DNA of 64,000 nucleotides from Adineta steineri. Its lineage: Eukaryota; Rotifera; Eurotatoria; Adinetida; Adinetidae. The notes under the pieces were generated by a model. The model searched no databases, was not told the DNA's origin, and saw only the letters and a program-made list of their open reading frames with translations. Below, piece by piece: positions 27,968-39,574 of the stretch (the first letter of the stretch is position 1; the number at the start of each line of letters is the position of its first letter). The stretch covers positions 1-64,000 of the forward strand of contig CAJNOI010000319.1 in NCBI GenBank assembly GCA_905250115.1, written 5' to 3'. The position numbers were made by a program, and so were the translations under genes.

Positions 27968-29084
27968 TCATTAACAGAAGAACAAACACAAATTTATTAT
28001 TATTTTTTTTTGCTTTTGATGTTGTTTATTACGATGTAAATCTATCTATATTTAAAACTAATGAGTTTAATTTTTATTTTATATTATTCCTTTATGAATT
28101 TTATCTTGCCGACAATAATTTTTGTATATCGCCAATGATCAACAGTATCTTGAGAATATATAAGTTATCTATGATGACAGTCATTTGATCATTTGTCAAA
28201 ATGAGTCAATTCTATGAATTTATGAAATCTTCACTTTCAAAGTGTAAACAACGATAAGAATGATCTCATGTTGTACACATAGATGTATAAAGGCAAAATT
28301 ATTAACGTAGTTTAATGGAAATGGTGTAGTAAACAATGTATTAAGCATGAATGGTAGGTAATTTCAATAGAATACATATTTTGTTTCCGAATCAATACTA
28401 TAGCGTTGTCAAGCTAACAATTAATTATTTTTAAAGTAAGTCAAAACACTTGTTGTGTATTAAAAAGTAATCGATACACTACAAACGGAAATAAAAGAAT
28501 AAAGAAATAGCTTAAGCAAAAGTGAAATAAAAACCCTTACATATAATTAACATTCCCATTTGTAACTAAAATCTTGTTGATTTTTTGTCTGATTTGTTAT
28601 CCACACAATACCGTAAATTGATCTTCGATCATTTTTTACTTCTAATTTCCTTGTATATCAATCAAAAGATTGAAAATTGAAATAAATTTACGGTTTAAGA
28701 GAGAATATTCAACATCGTGTTGAAATTTAATTTTAATTTTGACTAACTATCTACTCAACATTATTCATTCTTTATATCAACTACGTAAAAGATTTAGTTC
28801 TTGTATGTATACTAATGAAAAGAAAGATATCAAGTTTGTTAGTTACTTTCTGTTTTAACTATTGTACGCTTCTGAAAAATAGAGATTGTGTTTCTAGGAA
28901 AAGCAATATTAAATTTCAAAATTGATTTTTCTTGTTGCTCTTCTGTCTTTAGATACTAACTGATTTTTAAAGCGAGGAATAAATGAATTAATAAGCACGA
29001 GAACAAATTAAATGCGTATAGAATTTATAAGTTGTCTTATTTCTTCATTATATTAGCAGAAAAATAGACTGTAGAAGATAAGAG
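27968..29084. other. 1.1-kb non-coding region
   Basis: AT-rich, no gene or RNA gene that I can support. It precedes the signal-peptide exon of the next gene. Confidence 0.5.
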
Positions 29085-32000
29085 ATGCTATTAATAAAAG
29101 ATATGTTTATACAATTGATTATTATATTTACCACTGGTGGATTATTAGGTAAGTATTCATGAATATTTCTTTTTTTTATTATAAAATTCGATTAGACCAG
29201 TAGAGATAAATCTTTCATTTCTAAAATCTAGATAAAAGCTTACCCTATGTTTCTCGGAACATATGAGAGATTTGTTCTGTTTTATTGGAAGACAGAAGAA
29301 TATTAATGTGAGTGTGAGAGTATCGTAATCAACTGATATCCACAACCTGTCTATAGCATTGAGAGAAATCTAAGCTTCGTCATTCAATACAACGATTATA
29401 GTAGGACTATTGCCTTACTTACAGTATAAACACTTACTAACTATCACATATGTCAATTTTGAAGTAATAGTATTGCTTAGTATAGAGTATGTGCTGATTG
29501 TATCGTTCGAAAAAACTGCTGTCGACAGATACTTTTATCGGAAATTGAGATATCCTTTAAAAAAAACTTCATAAAAAGACTTTGTAATGTTTATTTAAAC
29601 ATACTCTAGAAAATATTGAATACTATGTGTTTCAATAGAAAAGCCACTGTTGCGAAGAGAGTTCAAAGATGAATCTTTTATAGAAGGATAATATGCATAA
29701 ATTTTACTAAAATACTTCGTGTTGAATTTTTTGCGTCATGTTTGATAATTATATACATTGACGACTACTTTTATTCATGTACGTTCTGACAATTCTGCAA
29801 CTAGATTGAGCTGCACTTCAACTATAATTTATAAGAACTTATTTAAATCATCTCTTTCTTTATAGAATCTGTTGAATTGTGCAATGTTAATAATACAATT
29901 GATGGCAAACCACTTCTCTTGATTACATTTGGAAATGGCACAGAAAATTTTTCTACGAAAACACCGCCCGACTTTAATTTTTCTACAAATCATAAACCAG
30001 GTAAGCCATCCAGGATAGATGCAGGTGAATTCGGTTTTATGAATAAAGTTCCTCAGGGTAATGATGATTGGCACGTGGGAACACCTGATCATACGGAGAA
30101 TGATGATGGCGGGTATATGTTTTTGATCGATATTAACGAAAACCGAGGCGCTATATTATTCCAGTACAATGTCAGTGGTTTATGTGCTGGTCAACTTTAT
30201 GAATTTTCTGCTTATTTAGCAAATGTTAAAAGGAAAGATCCAAGTGCTTTAGACCCAAATGTCCGCTTTCAAGTTCAAGTGCCGGTAAATAATAATGATT
30301 CCCTTGCACAAAAAGATACGAGCAATATATCTCAATGTGACCAGTTGATTTGGTTAAAACATTGTCTTTCGTTTAATGCATCAAATAGTACAGTCGTTCT
30401 GTTAATGACTTCAAATGTCCACGGTGGTAGAGGAAACAATATAGCCATTGATGATATTGAATTACGCCTTTGTCCAAATGAGGGATGTGCTCCCTGTTCG
30501 GCAGGTTAGTATAATTACCACTCTTCAAGCATAAAATGAGAATTTGTTTTATGTAAGAACGATTAAATAGATAATTTGATCGTATTTAAAATAGGGTGTG
30601 AGTGATATCTCAACCTCATATTCAAACTCTCATTCACACCCTCAAGATGGTATAAAACTAAATGATGTGCGATCCGATAATATATTACTGGTAGATTGAC
30701 TTGTAATTCAACAAATATGTTGCCTTTTTCTAAATGCATTAGCAGTTTTGTGAGCAATCAATGAAGATTATCGACCGTTGTATCCCTAACAATAGCTAAA
30801 ACTGAGTCTATTTTATTAAAATTGCATTATCTGATAACACAATCAGATAATTATAAATATTCTAAGGTTTTAATACATTCACTTCTTTCTTGAAATATAA
30901 TAGTAATGGTAAATATTATTAAGAGATTAAAATAACTTTTGATAAACGTTGAATAGCGATTTATGATTTTTACCATCTAAAACAGATGATACAGTTGTCT
31001 CAAATTACGTTGGTCAGATCGTTGCAAGGATTTTTGATGAAACCCATTGTAAAAATATTTTAAAAGCGAAAGATTTTTTAGGAATAGAGGAAAGCAGAGT
31101 GCGAGTGTTAGTGTAGATGTGAGTGGGTGAGAGTATGGGTTTCTTCTATATCCACACCCACACCGACACTCAGAAGATGCATGGAAAGATCTATCAATTC
31201 TGATTAAGAACAAACGAAATAAATACAACATGATTTTCAAATGATATTTTCAAAAGAAAACAATTGTGCTATTGTCATGCTGTTTCGCTTAGTTAACATA
31301 ATCTTACCATCATAAGCTATTATTCGAAAGATATTGATGATTTACCTAACCATGTGTCACTATCTAAACATATCATATTGTATTTGAAAAATTTTATTTT
31401 AAAACTAAATCCGCATACAAATACAATAAATAAATAATGCAAAAGACCAATTTAACTTACATTAGCCTTTATATTGAATGAAACTATTTGATATATATAG
31501 ATTTAACAGCAGATAAATGCGTAGCTCCAACCACAACAACTACATCAACATCTACAACAACATCCACAACTTCAACTTCAACAATAACATTGACTACCTC
31601 AATGTCCACAACAACATCAACTACATCAACGTCAACTACAACATCAACTGCCTCAACGCCAATGACAACATCCTCAACCTCGACATCGATAACAACATCC
31701 ACAACTTCAACAACAACATCGACTACCTTAACGTCCACAACAACATCAATCACATCAACTTCAACAGCAATATCAACTACATCAACGACGTCAACAACAA
31801 GAAATGTGAACACAGGTAATAGAGTTTTTTATTACTTCTTTTCGTCTATCTATATATAATTCATTTATATTTGTAATAGAAAGTACGATAAATGTTTTAC
31901 CTACACTCATTTTGAATATTAGTATTACTAATATGTTGCAGGAAGAAGATTAGTAAGAGCATCTGTATTTTCGTGTCTTTCTAACGTCACTAAGAAATAT

Positions 32001-33293
32001 ATAGTGAACCTTTTGGAACACACATATTAATTATTCGAAATTTGTTTATTCTTCTGAAGTTGTATCATAATCAATGAATGAAAGATATTAATGAATACTC
32101 AAAATACTTATTTTACATAGATTATTAAAAAGTTAACTAAATTAAAAAATGAATATCATAAAATTTCTATTATTTGTCATTATGTCGTGTTCCAATATAT
32201 AATAATGAAAGTGTAAAAATTGATCCGTATAGTTTTAAGAGAATAATAGAAAATGAATTCTTTTGCATTTTAAACAATAGTATTATACAGCAGAAACTGT
32301 TTTTAGTCATATATGTGAATAAATATCATTTTAATACTAAGAAATATATTTAGTAAATGAATTTATAAAGTTCAATTTATAAATGTTTTTGTTTTGAAAA
32401 ACTTCTACAAACAGAGACGTTTTAATCGTTAAATATTGTATTTTTCAATTGTTTTTCTTCTCGATAGATGCAACATCACTTATAGCTACAGTACAAACAG
32501 AAAATTCAATCAGTTATTTTTCTTTCATTTCAGTTGTCGAAGAGTCGCCACTTTTTATTCCTAAATCTTGTGGTGATCTAACATCTATTGGTCTTAATTG
32601 CAACATCTCTGCTAGCCCATGTAAAATTGCAAACCTTTGTCAAAACGATGGCAACTGTACTGCTGATAATACAACATCCTATGGATACATTTGTTCATGT
32701 CCATTTGGTTTCCATGGTATAAATTGTGAACTTGATAATCGACTTTGTAAACCTCATATCTGTTTAAATCATGGTATACATTTTCTCTTTCTAAAATTTT
32801 CAATATCTATTATTTTTTTATAGGTAAATGTAATGAAACATCAGATACAACATTTGATTGTTTATGTGATAATGGTTGGGAAGGTATGCATTGTGAATCA
32901 ATGACAAATTATTGTTCAAATATCACTTGCGAAAATAGTGCTATTTGCCGTCCATTATTACTTAATTATAAATGTGAATGTCTTAGTAAAAATTATTATG
33001 GTCGTCATTGTGAATTTAGTACAACGAAAATAATTATTTATAAAATAATTTCGAAATCATTTGCTTATATTGCTATTGTTGCAATGACAATTGTGGCAAT
33101 GTTTGTTGTAATAATGGATATATTAACGTATTGCTTTGGTATTGATCTAACACGTGAAGAACGAGAAAGATTTCGACGAGAAAAACGAGGAAGAAGATGG
33201 AATCGTCTTGTTAACCGAAATCTTATATATGTTAATGCACTATCAGAACCATTTGAAAAATCGAAGACAATTACTGTTAAGAATAGAGTTTAA
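29085..33293 (+). CDS. secreted/membrane mucin-like EGF protein with jelly-roll-type N-domain (597 aa)
   Basis: Five exons with matching phases: 29085-29148, 29866-30504, 31501-31815, 32468-32773 and 32824-33293. Exon 1 is a signal peptide (hydrophobic FIQLIIIFTTGGLLG). Exon 2 encodes about 210 residues that look like a carbohydrate-binding or MAM-like beta-sandwich (starting LLLITFGNGTENFS, ending IAIDDIELRLCPN). Exon 3 is an almost pure Thr/Ser mucin stalk of about 95 residues. Exons 4-5 hold three EGF-like modules (e.g. CSCPFGFHGINCE, CLCDNGWEGMHCE, CECLSKNYYGRHCE), then a transmembrane helix (about 33055-33130) and a basic tail (REERERFRREKRGRRW). Likely a type I cell-surface adhesion or receptor protein. 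Introns 1-3 carry TGTGGG-like hairpins. Confidence 0.85.
29307..29349. repeat. GT/CA hairpin with conserved loop
   Basis: TGTGAGTGTGAGAGTATC, loop GTAATCAACTG, then ATATCCACAACCTG. Arms and loop match the copy at 51010-51048. It lies in intron 1 of the mucin-EGF gene. Confidence 0.65.
30593..30650. repeat. GT/CA hairpin ending CCCTCAAGATGG
   Basis: AGGGTGTGAGTGATAT pairs with ACTCTCATTCACACCCT; intron 2 of the mucin-EGF gene. Confidence 0.75.
31097..31171. repeat. GT/CA hairpin with hexamer-phased left arm
   Basis: Left arm with TGCGAG, TGTTAG, TGTAGA, TGTGAG, TGAGAG, TATGGG units; right arm TCCACACCCACACCGACACT. Intron 2 of the mucin-EGF gene. Confidence 0.75.
31525..31800 (+). repeat. coding ACA/TCA minisatellite (Thr/Ser mucin stalk)
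   Basis: Imperfect repeats of ACATCAACTACATCAACGTC-type sequence within exon 3, translated as (T/S)-rich residues that should be heavily O-glycosylated. Confidence 0.85.
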
Positions 33294-33382
33294 AACTAAC
33301 CTCAATGATTTTATAATTTATCTCGTTTTACGTTGTATTCTTCAATATGCTTTAGTATATATGTAAAGCTTCCGTATTCGTC

Positions 33383-33422
33383 GAGTGGGTGTGGGAATTC
33401 TACTTCATGCATACCCACACCC
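33383..33422. repeat. GT/CA hairpin
   Basis: GAGTGGGTGTGGG pairs with CCCACACCC; loop about 20 bases. Confidence 0.7.
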
Positions 33423-33592
33423 TAAATTACTCATTTTTATTGTCTAGTTAGTTCTTTTTTTAGTATAATAAGTTTTTTCATTGCATAATGATATTATTTA
33501 TTTAATCATATTCTACACAATTTTTATGTTGTTCGTCATTTATATATTGTATGTAATAAAATTTCTCATTCTGCCAAATACTTATCGTCAAA

Positions 33593-33613
33593 CATCTTGA
33601 GGGTGTGGGTTAA
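33593..33613. repeat. single arm, reverse orientation
   Basis: CATCTTGAGGGTGTGGGTT is the exact reverse complement of the family right end (AACCCACACCCTCAAGATG), with no partner arm nearby. Confidence 0.5.
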
Positions 33614-34345
33614 GAGAAGATAAATACCTGCTGAGATTAATTATTATCTTACTTCTTGTTGATTTTAGAACACGTGAATAACATATTTGGAGAAACACGA
33701 AGAAGAAAAAAATACTACTGATATGAAAGAATGATGCAAATGATAATATGGCTCATGAATGTTTGAATAATGTCTTTCATACTAGTTTTATTATATTATC
33801 TATCGGCTATATTGCTTCATAAGTAAAGATCACAATTTGTTTTCTACTTTCTGGATAAACCCAACTCATTTGGTTAAAAAATGACAAAAATATTTAAAAT
33901 TTTCCGTGACTAGTGGATTTCCGGACATTCTATATATGTAGCCTTAATTGAGCATCAGGTTCATATTGATAATTCGAATTATGATACACCCGAACCCGCA
34001 TCTTCAAATCCTATAAATAACTTACAGAAATGGGAATCGAGAAAAGTTGTTCTCGTAGGACTTTAGTTTAAAAATAACGAAACTCAAAAACTCTTTTTTT
34101 ATTGTTATTTCATCATTTCTCTATGCAAAGAATTTCATCAATATAACATACATGACACCATTCTCTTTCTATTCACTGAAAGTTTGATGATGACGTTATA
34201 AGATAAATACTAAAACATTTATAGGATAATAAAGTCGAAATAACAATGTAAGACATGAGTCAGTAGATAATAATTCACATATATTTTATATAAAAAGGTA
34301 CTGACATGTTGTTTCGAAAGACTTTGTAAAATACAATAACGTATT

Positions 34346-35958
34346 ATGAAATTTGAATTATTACCAAATGAAATTTTACTTGATTACTTTGGATATTTCA
34401 ATGCATTGGATCTCTTTTATGCCTATGATGGATTAAATTATCGTTTAAACAAATTAATTCGAACTTTACCATTACATCTTAATTTTCAATATGCAAATAA
34501 ATCAAAATTTATTGAATTTTGTCGAACAATGTCATTAAATGAGGAACTGAAGAATCGAATCTATTCATTACATTTATCAAATCAAGAAATAGATTTTCAA
34601 ATCGAAGCATTCCTTTCATTTTTTTCACTTAATCAATTCACTAATCTTCAATCATTGTCTATAACCGAAATTAATTTCACTGATAGTACAAAAATAATAT
34701 TCATGTTATCATCAATATCAAAACTACAAACATTATCAATTATTTCTTCACCTTTTCTATTCAATGCCATTAATGAAACATTATTCATTAAAAATCTAAC
34801 AATTTCTTATTGTTTTTTAACTAAATTATATCAATTATTACAACATATGCCTATATTAAAATATTTAAATATTCAATGTCTTAATGATGACGGATATTCA
34901 TATGATACAAACAGATTAAATGATACTCCATGTGCCATTCATTTAAAAGAATTAATTATCGAAAATTTACAATGCAGACTTATGAATTTCGAAATATTTG
35001 TAAAAGAAATACCAAATTTACAAATTTTAACAATATCTGCAAGAAATAACAATGATATGTTTGATGCTAATCTATGGGAACAGTTGATAAGAATTCTATT
35101 AGCTCATTTAATTACTTTCAATTTTAATTTTGGTTGTATTTATAAAGATCATTACAATATTATACTTAACAAATTTCAAACTAATTTTTGGCGAAAACAA
35201 TATAAGTGTTTTACTGAATATATGGCTGATAAAAAATCAATATTTATTTACACAACACCTTACATATCAAATAAATTTAGATTAACATCAAGTACAACAA
35301 GATATAATAATACTATCATTGATAAGTCTGATGAATCTGATGATCGAATCATAATCAAGAAACTAAGAAAATCTTCAACGGATCAGCAAGTCAATATAGG
35401 AGGATATCAATATATAACTACAGGACATACACAGATAATATCGGTTTTAGATATACGAAGTCCAACAAATAGAAAATTGAAGAAAAGAAAGAGAATAGAA
35501 AATAACGATTATAATAAAATCGACATTTTCAAAAATGTAACAGATTTAACACTACATTTGGATATATTAACAAAAGAATGTTCATATTACTTTGCAAATG
35601 TTACATCATTAAGATTAGTTCCATCGGAAAAATTAGAACATCGTACTCTTACAAATCAACATATTCGAATTTTAAAGACAATTATAAATTTATTTAATTT
35701 AAAACAGTTAAATATTGGACGAATATATGGAATAGAAAATTCATTAGTCTTATTAGAAATATTAAAACAATCACCAAAATTATCGTCAATAGAATTTATT
35801 CCAAAAGCTATTATACAATTATTTAATAATGGTGAATTATGTAAGTATTTAAACAAAATGATTAAAAAAATAATTCTAAGGGATTATTTTGAAAGTTATA
35901 CTACTAATTCAGAAAAAATCAAACAATTTTGTCAAATATTTTCTAATATTGAATATTT
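34346..35958 (+). CDS. F-box/LRR-like protein, 3' part lost in an assembly gap
   Basis: ATG 34346; open for 537 codons until the run of Ns. The N-terminus is an F-box-like motif (LLPNEILLDYFGYFNALDLF, about residues 5-40), expected to bind Skp1 and recruit substrates to an SCF ubiquitin ligase. The rest is a series of irregular leucine-rich segments (LQSLSITEI, LQTLSII, LKYLNIQCL, LQILTIS), with a basic, low-complexity insert (about residues 340-390, KKLRKSSTD..., NRKLKKRKRIEN). No intron is seen. It is similar in layout to the gene at 39575-41649. The true C-terminus lies in or beyond the gap; the GC-rich sequence after it does not look like a natural continuation. Confidence 0.75.
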
Positions 35959-36058
35959 NNNNNNNNNNNNNNNNNNNNNNNNNNNNNNNNNNNNNNNNNN
36001 NNNNNNNNNNNNNNNNNNNNNNNNNNNNNNNNNNNNNNNNNNNNNNNNNNNNNNNNNN
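35959..36058. other. assembly gap, exactly 100 N
   Basis: A run of 100 Ns, the usual placeholder for a gap of unknown size. The first bases after it (ACCCTCAATA) resemble the right arm end of the hairpin family. Confidence 0.98.
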
Positions 36059-36126
36059 ACCCTCAATATATTAAAAATAAGGATATTTTTCAATTTGGAA
36101 AAAAATTTTCTTTGTATAAACTTTCC

Positions 36127-36190
36127 AGCCGCCGCCGCTGCCGTCGATAGGCGAAAAAATTTGATCTTTTTAGCCGCTGCCGCCGCCGAT
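36127..36190. repeat. GCC/CCG triplet-rich segment
   Basis: Two blocks of CCGCCGCCGCTGCCG-type sequence separated by about 25 bases. The only such GC-rich triplet sequence in an otherwise AT-rich window, next to the gap. Confidence 0.7.
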
Positions 36191-36300
36191 TAATTCATAG
36201 GTTACACCTCTCCCTATTTATATATAGTTATTATTTGCGAAAAGTAGATATTTAGTCAAAATCCTTCCTTTACGATTATTTTGCTTTTTCAAATATTTTC

Positions 36301-36762
36301 ATGGCTTTTGAACGACGTTTAACTCATCATTATGTTGAAGTTCAGAAAAATCCCCCACCATTATGTTATGCAGAACCAAAAGATCCAAGTAAAGATATGA
36401 TTCATTGGATTGGTTGGATTGAAGGAGCAGAAGAAACTCCATATACTGGTGGAAAATTTCATTTGTCAATTGATTTTTCTTCAGATTTTCCATTTAAACC
36501 ACCACGTATTAAATTTTTAACACCCATTTATCATCCAAATATTAGTACAGAAGGTATTGTTTGTTTGGATATCCTTGATTCACAATGGTCTGCAGGATTA
36601 ACTGTTCGTACTCTTCTCATATTATTATCGTCATTATTAAATGATCCTAATTCAGATCATGGACTTAACAATGATGCTCTTCAACTCTATAGAACCGATA
36701 AAGAAAAATATAAAGAAACAGCCCAACAATGGACAATTATGTATGCTAAGAACAATAAATAA
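36301..36762 (+). CDS. ubiquitin-conjugating enzyme E2 (UBC fold, 153 aa)
   Basis: Single exon, ATG 36301. Complete UBC domain: FPFKPPRIKF, the HPN motif (residues 78-80), catalytic cysteine Cys88 in GIVCLDIL, and QWSAGLTVRTLLILLSSLLNDPN, closest in pattern to the UBE2D (UbcH5) class. It would accept ubiquitin from E1 and pass it to an E3 or substrate. It is divergent in the N-terminal helix and has no C-terminal extension. It sits 3' of one F-box-like gene and near another, but on unrelated strands, so no operon-like link is implied. Length is normal for the family. Confidence 0.92.
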   Translation: MAFERRLTHHYVEVQKNPPPLCYAEPKDPSKDMIHWIGWIEGAEETPYTGGKFHLSIDFSSDFPFKPPRIKFLTPIYHPNISTEGIVCLDILDSQWSAGLTVRTLLILLSSLLNDPNSDHGLNNDALQLYRTDKEKYKETAQQWTIMYAKNNK

Positions 36763-37379
36763 TAAAAACAATTCTATTGATATATTTCTCTTCTTTGTAA
36801 ATATTTTTGAAATGTATAAAAATAGTCTTCTGTTTTTTTCGAATGAATTGTATGATGTTATGACTAATATCGAATAATCATAAACCGATGGAAAAATTTC
36901 TAAATGCGATGTATCATGTGTTAAAACCATGAGGGTATTGTTTGGGCTGATTTTCGAACCAATGATCACGAAACTCTTGTATTCGAATAAGTGAAATGGT
37001 CAGATTTGAGAATAATTAGATTAATCATACGGTTATTATTATCTACTTCATATCTTTGCATCATAAAATACATTCATTAAAAATGGTTCTTCTGGTTCTT
37101 GTCAAACAAGTAGTTATCTGTAATTTAATCGAAAAAAATATGTCAACTAACGATAATAATGTTAACTATATAAAAATTAGTTCTTAGTTCAAAATAAAAG
37201 ATTCAATAACAATTATCAATGTTATAAGTACATAAGTTAGAAACTGTTTCCGACGATGAACAATACTTTATATCTTAAGAAGATCAAAAAGAATGAAGCT
37301 TTACAATAAGATATCAACAAAAAATCAAAGGAGTTTTGAGGCAAACTATTGTAGTACCAGATAATTGCTTCATAACTTG
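36763..37379. other. intergenic region between convergent genes
   Basis: AT-rich; no gene seen. Confidence 0.5.
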
Positions 37380-38375
37380 TTAAGTTGACATTGTTTGTAA
37401 AACTTCTCCATCAAGTATAAGACGTTCAATATTATTCTTTGTTCTTTCTACAAATGGATACATTCGAGAAAGAGTTTTGCATTGTACAATCATCGGTGGT
37501 TTAAACATTACTTTCATTATATTCGCGGCGTAGCCTCTGACATGACATTCACTTTCCACATGAGAAAATAAAGGTGGATGCAACTCTTGAAAATAGCCGA
37601 ATGGATTTCGTGGTGCAGGAAGCCATAGAGAACCAAGTGGTCGAATACTTAACGGAAATACAGCAGATTTTCTAATATTATGATGACAACAAAGTTTATG
37701 ATCCCAAAGATGAGTTTTATTCTCGTCATAGTAAAATATATCAATAAACGGATAAAGACTTGTAGATGGGATTACTTTCGATTTTGATCCAGGAAAAATC
37801 TTTGTTGGTCCATGCTTTAAGTTACCTGGTCGCATATACACAGGCACTTCGTGTTGCTCTATCGAAAATTGACGTTCAAGAAGTTCTTTATCATTTTTAG
37901 GTACGAAAAAGTCAAAATCTCGATCCCAAGGAATGATATCCCAGTGACGTACTGACCCAACCAAAGATCCACCAATCATCCAGTACGTAATGTTATAGCG
38001 TTCGCAAAAAGCAGAAAAGGCTCGAACAACATTCATTCCGATCATATGTTCACAAGGAGTCAACACTCGATTCACTGCTGCATGATTTCTCCAATTTGCA
38101 TATGAATAATTCTTGTAAAGACCACTGAGTCGAGATACCGTTCTAGGTACGTTAATATGTATCGATATATTACTATTATTTAATATATCTGAATGCTTCA
38201 ACATATGAGAACATATCTGATTCATGTACGTCTCATAAGTTTCTATTTTCGACACATTTATTTGTTCTTCACAGTGGCACGTTGGTTGCAAAAATTTAGT
38301 GTGAAGAAACACATTTATGAGGAAACAAATTGTCAAAATAATTGAACCAAAAATAACTAATTTTCGTGCAAACAT
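37380..38375 (-). CDS. LicD-family type II membrane protein (331 aa)
   Basis: Single exon, ATG 38375. A short basic cytosolic start (MFARK) and one N-terminal membrane anchor (residues 6-24) suggest a Golgi-type enzyme. The LicD/nucleotidyltransferase motif is clear at residues about 134-158: GGSLVGSVRHWDIIPW followed by DRDFDFF, matching GGTLLGAxRHxGFIPWDDDxDV; the metal aspartates are probably D151, D153 and D155. The C-terminal half has conserved cysteines and histidines (LCCHHN). LicD-like enzymes transfer phosphocholine or, in the fukutin/FKRP branch, ribitol phosphate to glycans. Which one applies here cannot be decided. Confidence 0.85.
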   Translation of the reverse strand: MFARKLVIFGSIILTICFLINVFLHTKFLQPTCHCEEQINVSKIETYETYMNQICSHMLKHSDILNNSNISIHINVPRTVSRLSGLYKNYSYANWRNHAAVNRVLTPCEHMIGMNVVRAFSAFCERYNITYWMIGGSLVGSVRHWDIIPWDRDFDFFVPKNDKELLERQFSIEQHEVPVYMRPGNLKHGPTKIFPGSKSKVIPSTSLYPFIDIFYYDENKTHLWDHKLCCHHNIRKSAVFPLSIRPLGSLWLPAPRNPFGYFQELHPPLFSHVESECHVRGYAANIMKVMFKPPMIVQCKTLSRMYPFVERTKNNIERLILDGEVLQTMST

Positions 38376-39574
38376 TGATTTTAAAACAGTAGCATATCTA
38401 TAAATTATTTGAAAATAGAAGAAAGAGAGAAAATATTAAAAACTTTAGATTCCATGCAAAAGTTCATTGATGGTGTGAATCATTCAAAGATACACGTGTA
38501 TTATATATACTTGTATATCGACTGATACATTGTGATAGTATATCAGATATATGTCGCTTATCTGTTACCTTGTGTATTATCAAATTAGTATTAATATCAA
38601 TCGTCGATTGATAATAACAAATGTATCTTTGTCTTTTTCATCATTGATCACCATGTGACTTTTCTTTTTATATTATATGAAGAAAAAGAAGAATATAAAC
38701 GATACTATTTACTGTTTGTTGATACCTCAATCCGTTAGTCTCTTTTTCTTCTTCTTTCGTTTCATATTAACGAGTCGTTTGTATATTGTAATTATGCTAT
38801 ACACTTAATAACATCATATGAAGTAATATAAGACATGTATACATTCAAAATAGTTTAACAACGAAAATATTGATGTAATTTCTTCAGGATGGGTGTGATG
38901 AAGATAGGACACTCACACCCAGCTACCCGTTTACAATCATACGATAGTTCGAATCTTATGTTGGTTAACAAACATTTTTTCTTTATTTTTCTTTGCATCT
39001 TTGAAATTTCACAATATGAATATTGTGTGTTGTAATCTAATGAAGTAAAGAAAAGAATTACACCATCTATAAACACATACAACTTAAATATAATTTCGAT
39101 AAGAAAAGAAAGAGACGAGCCGTGATCGATGGCTAACACAACTCAAAAGTTATGAGACAGAAGCATTACTTTCGGTCTATCCAGACCACAGTCATCGATC
39201 AATTCGACACTCGTTTTTTTTAAAACTGTTTTATATTACATAATTAGCTCTAACTGGAGAGTATTTCTCATCAAAAATTGTAATAAAAAATGAATATTGA
39301 ATAATGACGATCAGTTTTCTGGCTGATAAACTTTTCTCTCAAAATATAGTTTGTATGACGTTATTATTGTACACAACTTAATGAATGAAAACAAACGATT
39401 ATTTGCATAAGAAACTATTGTAATAGATGAAGTTTCTCAACCGAAAGACCGCTGTATTTTAATCATTTCAATTTATCCAGGCTATCATCGTATTTTTTTA
39501 TATAACACGTATACTATCAAAAATGTCTGGTAGACGGTTAGCAGTAATACATAGTAATCCTATCAATTTCAGTG
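38376..39574. other. intergenic region
   Basis: No gene seen apart from a hairpin at 38890-38921. Confidence 0.5.
38890..38921. repeat. GT/CA hairpin
   Basis: TGGGTGTGA and ACTCACACCCA pair across a short loop. Confidence 0.6.

Larger units (their letters stand above)
33294..34345. other. intergenic region with GT/CA repeats
   Basis: No gene seen; contains a hairpin (33383-33422) and a single arm (33593-33613). Confidence 0.5.

Noticed and set aside
31484-31859. Long open frames in the other frames and on the opposite strand of the Thr-rich exon (Asn-rich and Val/Asp-rich)
   Set aside because: They are shadows of the ACA/TCA minisatellite; only the Thr/Ser frame splices in phase with flanking exons.
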